This document shows positions 25,001-37,000 of a stretch of 64,000 nt of DNA, piece by piece. Under the pieces are notes generated by a model. The model did no database searches. It was given only the letters and a program-made list of their open reading frames with translations, and had not been told where the DNA came from. Location: contig JASANE010030254.1 of assembly GCA_030248225.1 (NCBI GenBank), positions 62,001 to 126,000 on the forward strand, in the 5' to 3' direction. The translations under genes and the position numbers were made by a program. This stretch comes from Trileptium ribeirensis. Lineage: Eukaryota; Nematoda; Enoplea; Enoplida; Thoracostomopsidae. Position 1 is the first letter of the stretch; each line of letters begins with the position of its first letter.

Positions 25001-28000
25001 GACATGCTGGTTAGGTAGAAAAAATAAACCTGAAATCGAACCTAGGAACAGATGGTGGAATTCTGAATGTGAAAACCTCAAGTTTATACTTGAAACTAAA
25101 ATAAAGAATCTGCGTCGATTTGAATCGCCGTTTAATCGAAATGCTATGAAAGTAGCTAGACGAAATTTTAAAAGTTGTATCAGGCGGGCAAAGCAAACGT
25201 TGAATAACTGAACATGTGCGGAGTTAGCACTTGCACATAAGTATGATCCAAAGAAATTTTAGAGCATATTATGCCCTAAAATATACTCATCTGATAACAG
25301 CCCAGCACCCTCCGTTTTTACAGAGCATTATAAAAATCTTTATAACACAAATATTTTACATTTAGTAAACAAACAATTTTTAATATCGTTCACTGAAAAC
25401 TATATAAGTAACCCTGTATTTATTGAGGTTTTAGATCGGCAAAGCACCTTTCTTGAAATTAAGAATAGTATTTCTTCGTTAAAAGCCGCAAAAAGTGCTG
25501 GCATAGATGGTTACAAAAATGAGTGCTTCAAAAGCGTGCCAGACTTTTTTAGTCACAAATTAGTTCCGGTTTTTAATAAGATAATTGATAATCACACCTA
25601 TCCAGACAAATGGTCTATTGCTACTATAACATCGTTATATAAATCCGCTGATAGCAAAGACCCGACTAATTACCGTGGTGGCTCCATACTTAGTGCTCTT
25701 GGCAAAATATTCGATACTATTCTGAATAACAGATGCAAGATATCGCGACATCAGTTCAGTATTATTAGTGAAAATCACATAGCTTATTTAAAAGGTGCTA
25801 CGCCAAATGAACATATTTTTACACTGCAATCAGCTATTTGTTCCTATCGAGCATGTAGTCGTCGCTTATAATGCGCCTTTATCGATTTTCGGAAAGCTTT
25901 TGATTCCGTTAACAGGGACGCCTTATGGTAAAAGCTCTGTGTTCTAGGTATGTCTTCAAAAATGCTTTTACTTCTTAGGGACGTGTATTCTAAACTTAAA
26001 TCTTCTAAAGGCGACTCTAAAAATGTTTTCTCAGTAAATCGGGGTGTTCAGCAGGGCGCAGTGCTGTCTCCGTTTCTATTTATTTGTTTTCTTCAAGATC
26101 TTGAAGAGTTGTTGACGACCGATCTATCGATCGGTATATCATTAAACGGACGACGAATCTGTTCATTGTTGTTCGCTGATGACCTCAGTCTTTTTGGTGA
26201 GTCTCCGAAATCCCTTCAGAGTGCTTTAAATGCAGTAAGTAAGTACTGTTCAGATTGGGGACTGACAATAATTACGTCAAAATCGAAGGTAATGATTTTT
26301 CAAAATGCAACAAATAGCTACTATAACACAAAACACGTACTACCTAGGAAACGAGCAAGTTGAAATGGTAAAAAAACTACAAATATCTAGGAGTGTATTT
26401 CGGGACTACTGGCTTATCCTGTAACGTTACAATCAAACATCGAGCAGAAAGTGGCAGGAAGGCACTATATGCATTACTAGGACGTTTCCAAACGGTTAAC
26501 TTGCTAATATCAATAAAGTTGCGTGTTTTTGATTCCCTAGTAGTGCCGGTACTACATTATGGGGCGGAAGTGTGAAGCACTATTAGTGATGGGACGAATC
26601 AGAATAAAGCAGGATTTTTGGACAGAATTCAACAAGACATAGTGTTCCAATCTGTGCAATATAAGGTGATACGGGTCGGCTACCTCTGTCAGTAATGCGT
26701 AATCTGTCTCTAATTCGTTTCTGGTTACACATTATCTCATTACCAAACTCTAGGTTATGTAAGATTTCATACTATTTTTGTTAAAACGTTTGGCATTAAG
26801 TCATCCACGATTGGAAACGTGGGTGACTTGTCTCAAAGCGTTGTTTGCAACATTAGATCTTACAGATATATGGGAAACTGAAATCGTCGAAAATAAATTT
26901 AATTTTAAAAACTGTAAAGATTAAGCTTTTCAGTTTGTATGCACAAGCTTGGAGGAGAGATATCATCTCAAAGCCTAGTTTACAATTCTATAGACTGTAC
27001 AAGTCTAATTTGTATTTGGAAAATTATTTATTAAATGTGAAACATAAGGAAGATTTGATATGGTTAACACGAATTCGATTAAGATCACATGACTTAGAAA
27101 TTGAGCGGGGTAGATATACTTCACCCATTACACCCAGGCAGGAGCGTATTTGTCGTTTTTGCACGATGAACGTCATTGAAGACTAATACCACTTTATACT
27201 GTGTTGTCCTGCGTATGATAACGCTCGACGAAACCTGCCCTTATATTTTCATGAAAATCCAAGTGTGTCCAAATTTATTGAACTTATGGAAACGCAAGAT
27301 ATCATGTTGCTACACAGTCTTGCGAGTTTTATCAATGTAAGTCTAAAACACCGCAAAAATATGTAAGTTTTTTCCATATTATACTTTATGTACGCACACT
27401 ATGAGTTGTAGGAAGCATGTTGCTACTCCTTAAATTTACTTTGTATACTTTTCTTGGTAGTATCTATCTACACCGTGTCTTGTGGTCATATGCAGCATCA
27501 GATCTTGGTTTGTGCACCATTGTTTATATGAACTATTTCTTTATTATTTAGTTTTTTTTGCTTTCTTTAAAATAATTTGTTGGTGAATCAGATCTAAGGA
27601 CATTAGTGTCTTGATCTGATGAAATAAACCGTTACTTACTTACTATATTTACGCATCGTTTTAAATTGCTACTAAACGATCTAAAGTAAGCGAATTGTTA
27701 CCTACTCGCAGAAATAAAACAATAGGATAGATTTATTTCTGCCAGTACATGCATAGCTGTATTCCGTTATGCCGCATCACATTTTCAACCGCTTTTAATA
27801 CTATGTCGGGAAGATGTTACCTCAAATTCACAAAAGTGTGGGATACAAATTGGATTCCGGTATAGTTGGGGTAACTATGGCACAACCATACCATAGTTGC
27901 CCTCTACACTAATTTTTGGCTAGGCAACTATGGCAGAGAACAATTTTGCTGAATATGATGGAGCACCCCATGTGATTAATGCTCAGAATATAAAGACATT

Positions 28001-31000
28001 CCTTCGCTTTATTTTGGACAACGACTCAATTTTCTTGACTTAACTGGTCTCCGGTTGAACCCGTGATGCCTCAAGCATGTTTTTTCTTGTTTTTGGGTAT
28101 AAAAATTATTGTCGCTGCATAGCGAGATCTACAAAACCGAACTGCGACAAACTGTGCGTACGGATAGCAAACTCCTAAGGGGTAATTATGGCACAAACAA
28201 AACCTAAGCTAAATCTATATGCCATTGATGCCCCGGAGATTCATTGTTGCCCCGCCTGACTGTATATATGTGTGTAATTAGAATAAAGCATGAATCACTA
28301 GGCCCAAAGACCTCGCCACGTAACTATGTATTTTTATCGCTCCAGTCTGCACCGCCGACGTTTTCATGATGAACTATTTATTTCTATTATTTCTTATTAT
28401 TATTTCTATTTCGGGAATGGATAATTGTGGTAGTATCATCATTGATGTTTGTCGTATTATATACCGTTTGTATCGCCGTAAGGGCACTAATTGAAACATT
28501 TGACTTGAATATTGATATCATTATTTTGTTGTACCAAGTTGCTCGTTTTGCCATAAAGGCACCCACTGATATGATCATTCCGCATCGCCGTAACATTAAT
28601 CTATTAACCGTTATGTACCTATTAGTAACATTATCCTCGCATATACATGTTGAATTGGTAACCTGAGTATATTGATCATGTATATCTGAGTTATTGCAAT
28701 AACTGTATTTCCATTCATCGTTTCGTAGTTGTACTGATTTCGTTTTTATCATGGCCATAAAAGCGCCTATCCGTATGTAAATTTTGTTGTTTTTGTGCTA
28801 TTTTTATGATTGCCGTTGTATCCTGTTGCATATTTAATATTCGGAGTTGACAAAGCACATGTATTCGTGAGTAAAATATGTTGGATTAGGTTGATTTGTA
28901 GAAAAGATTTGGCGATTTTGGACACATAAATTAGCGTTTTATAGGTAAAAACGTTAGGGTTTGGCGAGCTCTTGCCATACCCGCCCCGCGAATAAGTAAG
29001 ACGGTATGACTCTCTGTATTCCCCGATATATATTGGAACAGCCATAGCCCGCGTGGTATGACCGCGAAATTTACTCCGGGTTTGGTAGAGAAGACTGGCC
29101 GTGACGGAAACCCGTCGCGACCGTCCTCACCAGTGAGGACCACAAAAAGTTTGGCTGTTCGCCCTATAGCGAACAGTAAATGAGCAAATTTCCTGAAAAA
29201 TATCAATAAGGAAAGTAAAATGTCACTTTACCAGTGTTCAACATTAGGAAGTACACTGGCTGACTGCAGGAACAAAAATTTTATCGCTGCCAGCGTTCAT
29301 TTTCGCTGGCTAAGTTGCAGATAAAACTAAAAGAAAAATCCTGAAAATTTGGAATTTAAAGTTGCGGCTCCGGCCCATAACTCCGGAACATTTGAGAATT
29401 CGGGAATTAAGTAATGAACGTTTTAGATAGAGAATTTTACGATCTTTAAAATGAGACCGGTCCCGTGGATATCGGAAAAGGATCCATGGACTTATTAGTA
29501 AATAACCGTATACGTATAGCAGATAAAATACATTTAATTAAAAATTTAACGAATAATTATTACAAAATACATAAACGGTACCGTTGAATTCCCTAAAACT
29601 TTTTATTTGAGCCCCGAACGGATCCGTTGTTCCCACGTTTGGGTACCTTTTCCCATGAAAAGCGCGGAAATTATGCCCCGAAAGGTGTGCAACCCCTCAT
29701 TAGATTTTCCTCTCGTCGAGTCCACCAAACAGTAACCCGAACCCGCGGGAGCCGCGTAAAATACTTTAATTCTCTATAAAATTCATGACAAGCTCGCCCG
29801 AGAGTCCACCGCCCTCTTTTGTTGTCCAAAAGTGGGCCTGCTACATATCAACTTGCTCGGACGGACACACTGAGTCCGAATCCGAGGCCCGTCTTTCACT
29901 TTGGCCATCATTGAAGGAATGATACCCTCTTTTCGCATCCTTTGCCCTCGTTTGTTTACATGAGCCGCCTCGCTTTCTTCTAACCCCAATTCCAAATACA
30001 TAAGTATCAGGGAGTAACCGGAATTCCGGTTCCGGTTCCGGCGAAAATCGTGTTCCGGTTGCGGTTCCGGCAAAGGGCAAAAACCATACCGGAACCGGAA
30101 TTCCGGTTTAAAAATTTTGTTTGAAATTTTCAACGTTTTTTGCTTCATCCTGTAATCCAAACATATGTAATATATATTGATGATGATATATAATGATCAA
30201 GCTCCAATACAACCAAGCAAAAGAAAAGATTAACTAACCAATTTGTCGTGTGAAACGTAAGTAGGGCGCATAATTTGAGCAGGAATTTTTCATAATAACC
30301 TGCAGGAGTTTGTTAAAGCAAAGCCAGGTCGATTCTTGTAGCAGCTATTTTACACATCCAGAAGTCTGTGGGATACGTTTGAATTAAACCGGTCCAACTC
30401 GATAACACAGAGTATGGCTTACGCAGAAATACTTGGGGTATGCTTGGCTAACATAAATTGCGTAAAGCACCCGCCAGTGCGCTTGTAAACTTGATAAATC
30501 AGTCTAAATTGAAGTAAACTAACGTTATCTGCAACGCAGCTAGAAACTGCTTTCTTGGCAATGAACTGTATTTACTGAAACTGTGCGAGCAGCATCACAA
30601 TGTGTCTCATTTATAGCATTCTGATTATAAACTTATCATCATTATGATCTAACTGACGGGCACTGTTTGTCCAACGATAGCCTAAACAGTGTCTCTGACC
30701 ATGATACCTTCTATCTATTATTTTCTCTTAGAATCATATAAACCAATAATTTTAAGTTTCCTACAGAAGAACATGCAACAAACGTATGTGTAGTAAAGGG
30801 AGGTGACTGGAGACGGAGCGAAAGTGTGTATTCTACGCTCCAAGCTTTGTAAGCACATTCGATTTGACGCAGTATACGCAATGGTGTATATTGGAAGACA
30901 TTTTTTGCTCTGAATGTCCAAAAACCGACATATTTGATCGATAAATAAACATTATTAGCTTCCTCAGTCTCTTTAAAGTTTCAGAAAGGCAATAATACCA

Positions 31001-34000
31001 TCGCAATACATTAACTTTAATGTAAAAGTTATTTTTAATGCATTTTAAATCCACCATACCTTTATTTCTTCCATCATCTGTTTTACTATATATAAATTTC
31101 GAAGACCAGGTTCCGGTTCCGGTTCCGGATCCGGTTTAAATGGACGGTTCCGGTTGCTGGTTCCGGTTCCGGTTATTCCCTGATAAGTATATATGTTAAT
31201 ATATAAGTTTATACGACATAAATACAAATATTTAATATGAAGCTGGAAGTTTAAATAAATTTTATATAAATTTAGTTTCAAATTTGGTCGCTGGATGTGG
31301 ACGTCCAGCGTTTGTGTATATTATTTTCCATAAAAAACGGGTTACTTCTTTTGTATATATTTATTAAGTCGACAAGTCCAAAAATAAGCTTTCAGCACAC
31401 TTTTATATAAACTTTATATAAAAGGTATATAAAGTTTGGAGCTCCAATGTTAATGAAGTTCTTATCAGTGCCGTTTTAGTATAAGTTTTATCAAAGTTAG
31501 CGTTTTAAATGAAGTTAACTTTAAATTTTATATTAAAACTTTAGAAAAGCTCTTATCAGTAAAGTTGGTACAAAGTTAATATTAAGTTTATAAGCTGAAT
31601 ATAGTTTAATATTTAAAACTTCCACACGCACTTGAGTAAACATTGATCTAACATAAAGTTTATATAAAATATTTGAAAATTAGAATTATAAAGTAATATA
31701 TTATGGATAGGTATTTATATACTTGTAAAATAACGGTCACCTCGGGACCGAGAATAAACTAAAGGACGCGCTATGGATTCCACAGAGAATCCGCGTTGTT
31801 ATATTTATAGTTGAAACAACGAACTTTCTAGAAAGTTTAGCTCAATTTATAAAGGTTTCGTATAAATTTGATATAAAACGGAAATAAATCATTTAAATTG
31901 CCCATTAAAATGGTCCAAAATTCGTCGAAATTTGGGCTGATAACAAAGTTTACTTATAAGCTTTAATTTTGGGGTCAAATCGTCCGAAAAGTGTTGAAAA
32001 AAGCACTTTTAGTAAAAGTAAATAAAATTTTAAAGACCCAATAAAACAAAATTAATTGCGAAAATTAAAGTATTTAAGCAAAGCCACTCGAACTCTCGAA
32101 CGCTCAGTCTGACTTCGGCTTTCCGACTTGGTTTTGCGAGTGGTTGGAGAAGCGCTGGACGTCGACCGATAGGATTCGAAAATGTAAGTGTGGACACGGA
32201 GGCATAGTAGAGTAACTGAGTATTATTGACGTTACGCTAGAGAAGCCCGAGGCGTGATAGCTAGCCCGTAGGATTGGATACCGTTTTGATAAACAGCAGC
32301 GTATAACTTTTAGCCTCCCCTGTCCGTACTTTTGTTTACATGATAGTCTTGCCCGTACTAGCTCGTCCCGCAGAGCTATAGTTAGGACACGCACACAATT
32401 TAACTGAATGGTCAAAGTCATGCTGAACCTCCCTCGGTCGTCGAGTTAAGGAACAAATAAACGCGTCACTCACGTATCGATCTATTTTTACGTTTCCCTG
32501 AGTCGAGATACAATTTTTGAGCCGACCAAGGTTAAATAAAGCAATTATCCAAATGATTACCTGGAATAGAACGTTGTACCATCCTTGGCCATGTGTTGTT
32601 ATTAGGCAGTTTCAATTTTACTTAAACGATAAATCGAATGAGCGCCGAGCCGCCCGAATGTGCGCCTTGTTAGGAACCTGAAATCATAGTACTTGTCCCG
32701 CGAATAGGTTCCCTCCCGGAAATTTTGCCCAGATACTAATAGGATGTTAGTCGCACCCGGCACTTGTAAATGGAGCACAGAATTTAATTAACAAGCAATT
32801 GAATTTGCTATCTAATGCCCAAAGTGAGGTAGTTCACTCCGTGTAAAAATTTAGTATATCTTACGAATTACTCCAGGAAATAGGCTGAAATTTTACCCGG
32901 ACCTCCGTAGGGATCCAAGCTGTTGATTTAATTTATAAAAGTCGCGAATATCGCGTCGGAAACACAAGCCTGACGCCTGCGATTGGGCTTGGCCCCACCA
33001 AAAAAAATAAATTTAGAATATTTTAAAATTCCCTCCAGGAATTTTGTTGAAACTTTGTTTCTTCATAGAAGCATCCGTCACCGGATACAACCTTAAAACT
33101 TGACAATATCGCGTCGGGATCAAAACCCAACGGCCGACAGGGGTTCGTCCCTACCTAAAATTTAAATTATTAACTCAGAATTCCTTCCAGGAATTTTGAC
33201 AATTTTTACTCCACAAGTAGAGGCCGTCAGGCCTTCCAGTTGCGCTATTAAGCCCGGCAAAGCCGTGGCCCGTTCAAAAATTATGAAAAACATGGACCCG
33301 AGCAGCGTAAAAGGCGCTCAGGGTCTACACAAATTTCATAGAATTCCTTGCCGTATATAGGTATACCAGGGAATAACCGGAACCGAAATTTACCGGAACC
33401 GGAACCAGCAACCGGAACCATCCATTTAAACCGGATCCGGAACTTGGTCTTCGAAATTTATATATAGTAAAACAGATGATGGAAGAAATAAAGGTATGGT
33501 GGATTTAAAATGCATTAAAAATAACTTTTACATTAAACTTAATGTATTGCGATGGTATTATTGCCTTTCTGAAACTTTAAAGAGACTAAGGAAGCTAATA
33601 ATGTTTATTTATCGATCAAATATATCGGTTTTTGGACATTCAGAGCAAAAAATATCTTCCACTATACACCATTGCTTATACTGCGTCAAATCGAATGTGC
33701 TTACAAAGCTTGGAGCGTAGAATACACACTTTCGCTCTGTCTCCAGTCGCCTCCCTTTACTACACATACGTTTGTTGCATGTTCTTCTGTAGTAAACTTA
33801 AAATTATTGGTTTATATGATTCTAAGAGAAAATAATAGATAGACGGTAATTTTCTGATCAGTGGTCAGAGACACTGTTTAGACTAGCGTTGGACAAACAG
33901 TGCCCGTCAGTTAGATTATAATGATGATAACTTTATAATCAGAATGCTATAAATGAGACACACTGTGATGCTGCTCGCACAGCTTCAATAAATACAGTTC

Positions 34001-37000
34001 ATTGCCAAGAAAGCAGTTTCTAGCTGCGTTACAGATAACGTTAGTTTACTTCAATTTAGACTGATTTATCAAGTTTACAAGCGCACTGGCGGGTGCTTTA
34101 CGCAATTTATGTTAGCCAAGCATACCCCAAGTATTTCTGCGTAAGCCATACTCTGTGTTATCGAGTTGGACCGGTTTAATTCAAACGTATCCCACAGACT
34201 TCTGGATGTGTAAAATAGCTGCTACAAGCATCGACCTGGCCTTGATTTAACAAACTCCTGCAGTTTATTATGAAAAATTCCTGCTCAAATTATGTGCCCT
34301 ACTTACGTTTCACACGGCAAATTGGTTAGTTAATCTTTTCTTTTGCTTGGTTGTATTGGAGCTTGATGATTATATAAGATATATTACATATGTTTGGATT
34401 ACAGGATGAAGCAAAAACGTAGAAAATTTCAAACAAAATTTTTAAACCGGAATTCGGTTCCGGTATGGTTTTTGCCCTTTGCCGGAACCGCAACCGGAAC
34501 ACGATTTTCGCCGGAACCGGAATTCCGGTTACTCCCTGAGGTATACATATAGTTTCATACGTAGGTTTCGGTTCAGCTTCACCACATAATTTCCAAGTTT
34601 CAGCTTTAGTTAGTTCAGCTTTCTCTCTGTTTCTCTGAGTATAATCCTCAGTGCAGCACGACAGCCGTCTCCGATATACTACGGCCGCTGCAATGAAAAT
34701 ATCAAATTTTCCTGAGTTGGTAAATTTGATGGTAGTGGCTAAAATTTTGTGTGCAAACATTAGTGATATCGCTAAATGCGATATAGGGTCTATCGGGTAC
34801 CGGTCCAAAGGACCAGTTTTTATGAGGGCCCGGTCCAAATAAATCGAGAGGTTAGGTCGAACCCAGCCCCTGTGCAAAATTTCACAGAGAAAGGCTGGCA
34901 AATAATCAAGAAATTAGAATCGATAGGTTTGCCCCATCATACTAGTAAATTGGGCTAAGTATTTCGGCCGACACCGAGGAACCGAGCGAACGAAGAACAT
35001 CAATTAGGACAAATCTAGTAGACAAATTTATTACGGATGCACCGACAACCGGGATTGGCGTTTACGGACCCGCGCTGGTCGATATGAACTGTAGAAGCTT
35101 TGGATCATAAGTTTATTAGCAAATCGAGCTCTGTCCGAGAGCCATTTTCGAGTTGAAATACCAAAAGAACAAATATCATTAGGACAGTGTCGATGACCTA
35201 CGAGGCATCGCTACTGATAGGCTTATTCTCCGACAACTTTTAGTTTAGCTGAGTACAAATTTAACCCTCGCCCCTGCGACTCAAAGTTGGCATAGAACTG
35301 TGTATGGCCATAGCTCATAGTCACATCTTTTGTGGAGATCAAGTTGATGCACAGGATTTGTTCCTTGTACCATCGATTAGAGACCTGCACGAGTGCGTCC
35401 CTCGTCCCAAACTAGTACCATCGCATTGTGACGATGAAGAACGATTTATTAAGATAGCGTAAGGATTTCTCTTTTAGGATGCCAAGTAAGACGTGCAAAT
35501 AGCTAAGAAATCAGTTACTCTTGTAAGATACTAATCCGATCGAGTTTGATGAAATTGGGAATAGCCCCCACAGCGATTCATTGCTTCGGCAGTGGCCTAT
35601 CCGCACATTCAAGCGTACCGTAACTCGTTCGGACTAGAGATCAAGCATGCATTTATAACTCAAGATTAAGAAATTAAACATAGGACGCACCAGGACATTT
35701 ACCAGAATTTTGCCAACCAGTCTATACCTTCCCGCACTTAGTCAGCCATTATGATCTTTTTGTTCAAAGCCGAACCGTGAAATTTGTGTAGAACATATTT
35801 GAGGACCCTTTGACCCACATCGAATTAAAACTTATTTCAAACACTGTTGTCCCGCTGAACCAAGCGCGAACGATGGTCTTAAGTGGACCCCGTTTTAGAC
35901 TTAAAACCGACTATTTCGCACTTTTGCTTGGATCCGACTCGATCCAGCATCTTCTTAAAAATGTACAAATGGCCGTCAAATTAGAATATCAAAATTCATA
36001 GTGTTGATAAAGTACAGATAATGTACACAACACATAGTACATTTTAGCAGTGAAAACTATGTTAGGAAAATCTGAAAAGTTAGAAAATTCGGACCCCAAG
36101 CCCCGTAGAAGGAATCTCACCCTCCTATTATGAATCTATTCTGGCTCGTGACCATGGAGACAAAAAGTGTCCGTTTCCGTATGTATTTAGGTTGCAAATG
36201 AGCACAAAATTGAGCCTAAATCTCGCATCCTTATGAAAGACAATTTCGTAGGAACCCGGAATCATGATTAATCTGTTCTACCCTGTACCGAAGGAGTGAA
36301 TACTGTATTCGCGGTTTTATGCGTACGTACGTATGTAGGAAAGAGAGGAAAAGAAAAGTAAAAAATTAACACCGTTGTCGCACTCGAATTTAGGATTCGT
36401 ACCCACACCGTAAGCTCACCAAGTTGTACCGATGCTATTGTATTGTTCCCATGATTATTGTTCAATTGTAACAATAACTTGCCGTATTTTAACCAATATA
36501 CTGTTCTCTTTACCATATTTAAATATCTATTGTGTACCATAGCCATGTTGATTAGGATGAGCAAATTCAAGAAAAGCCCACGATCCCTGTTGTGTACGCT
36601 ATGACCGATGTTTTCCGAAAGTTGCCCATTGTTCTATTTTGCCCCATTAGCTTTACCTGAACCTGTTGTCTAACTGACCGGAGTACCCTCGTAGTCGTAG
36701 TTACTCGAATGGCGCCTCGATAACTAACTGACCCCATAGCAGTATGTTTCATATTGTTCTTCCCGTTGTTTTCGAGTAAGGTAAGCGCAGCTGTCGATTA
36801 GAAAGGCCTAGTAGTTCACGCCTGATTCGAACCAACCAGTTGTGAATGTCTCATGAAAAAGGTGATGACTCCGACATGCCCATAAAAATGTTCCCAACCG
36901 ATAGCGTACCATCCCGTTTGGCATGGTAGCTGTTGCATTTTTGCCGTACAATATACTTATGTCCATAGTTGTGTATGATTTTGGCTTATCAATAAATATT

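Larger units (their letters stand above)
22918..27644 (+). mobile_element. Non-LTR retrotransposon (LINE), degenerate, inserted in Tigger-2
   Basis: ORF1 (22986-23822) is followed by a broken ORF2 with endonuclease, reverse transcriptase and a C-terminal Cys/His motif, a short 3' UTR, and a (TTAC)n tail (GTTACTTACTTACTA, 27631-27645). GGTTACTTA also precedes the 5' end (22909-22917), either a target duplication or microhomology with the tail. The RT/EN order and the style of the C-terminal zinc motif suggest the CR1/L2/Jockey side of the LINE tree; the clade is not assigned. Confidence 0.85.
22109..27656 (-). pseudogene. Tigger-2 transposase, 5' exon, split by a LINE and with in-frame stops
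   Basis: ATG at 27656-27654 opens MRKYSK and is cut after about six codons by the LINE. Coding resumes near 22908 ([40 protein letters not shown]), meets a TAG, and continues through [19 protein letters not shown] and [20 protein letters not shown]. It meets a TAA after GPDWIK and then runs open through the first catalytic Asp ([12 protein letters not shown]) to TKSG. The exon ends at 22109 followed by GTAGGTCC, a donor. That 8-bp donor is also the target duplication of the adjacent hAT MITE. Relative to Tigger-1 the intron is about eight codons earlier. Confidence 0.85.
18901..28262 (-). mobile_element. Tigger-2: dead pogo/Tigger transposon with a LINE and a hAT MITE nested in it
   Basis: The terminal inverted repeats are CAGTCAACCGGGGTAATGGA (18901) and, at the right end, the complement of CAGTCAGGCGGGGCAACAAT (ending 28262). 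TA flanks both ends (18899-18900 and 28263-28264). Subterminal (G)GCAACAATGG/GGTAACTATGGCA motifs occur near 19073, 19139, 19160, 27870, 27930 and 28170. The transposase gene is broken (see the pseudogene entries). Without the LINE and MITE the element would be about 3.5 kb. It inserted in the TA tract of LTIR-B. Confidence 0.88.

Noticed and set aside
30719..31057. Open frames shared by the hAT MITE copies ([12 protein letters not shown] region)
   Set aside because: Similarity is due to recent copying; copies 1 and 4 carry frame differences, and the frames have no start, domain or conserved length.
34326..34901. 191-codon minus-strand open frame
   Set aside because: It runs across the border of hAT MITE copy 3 and LTIR-B (border at 34538/34539), so it is a chance fusion of two non-coding repeats.
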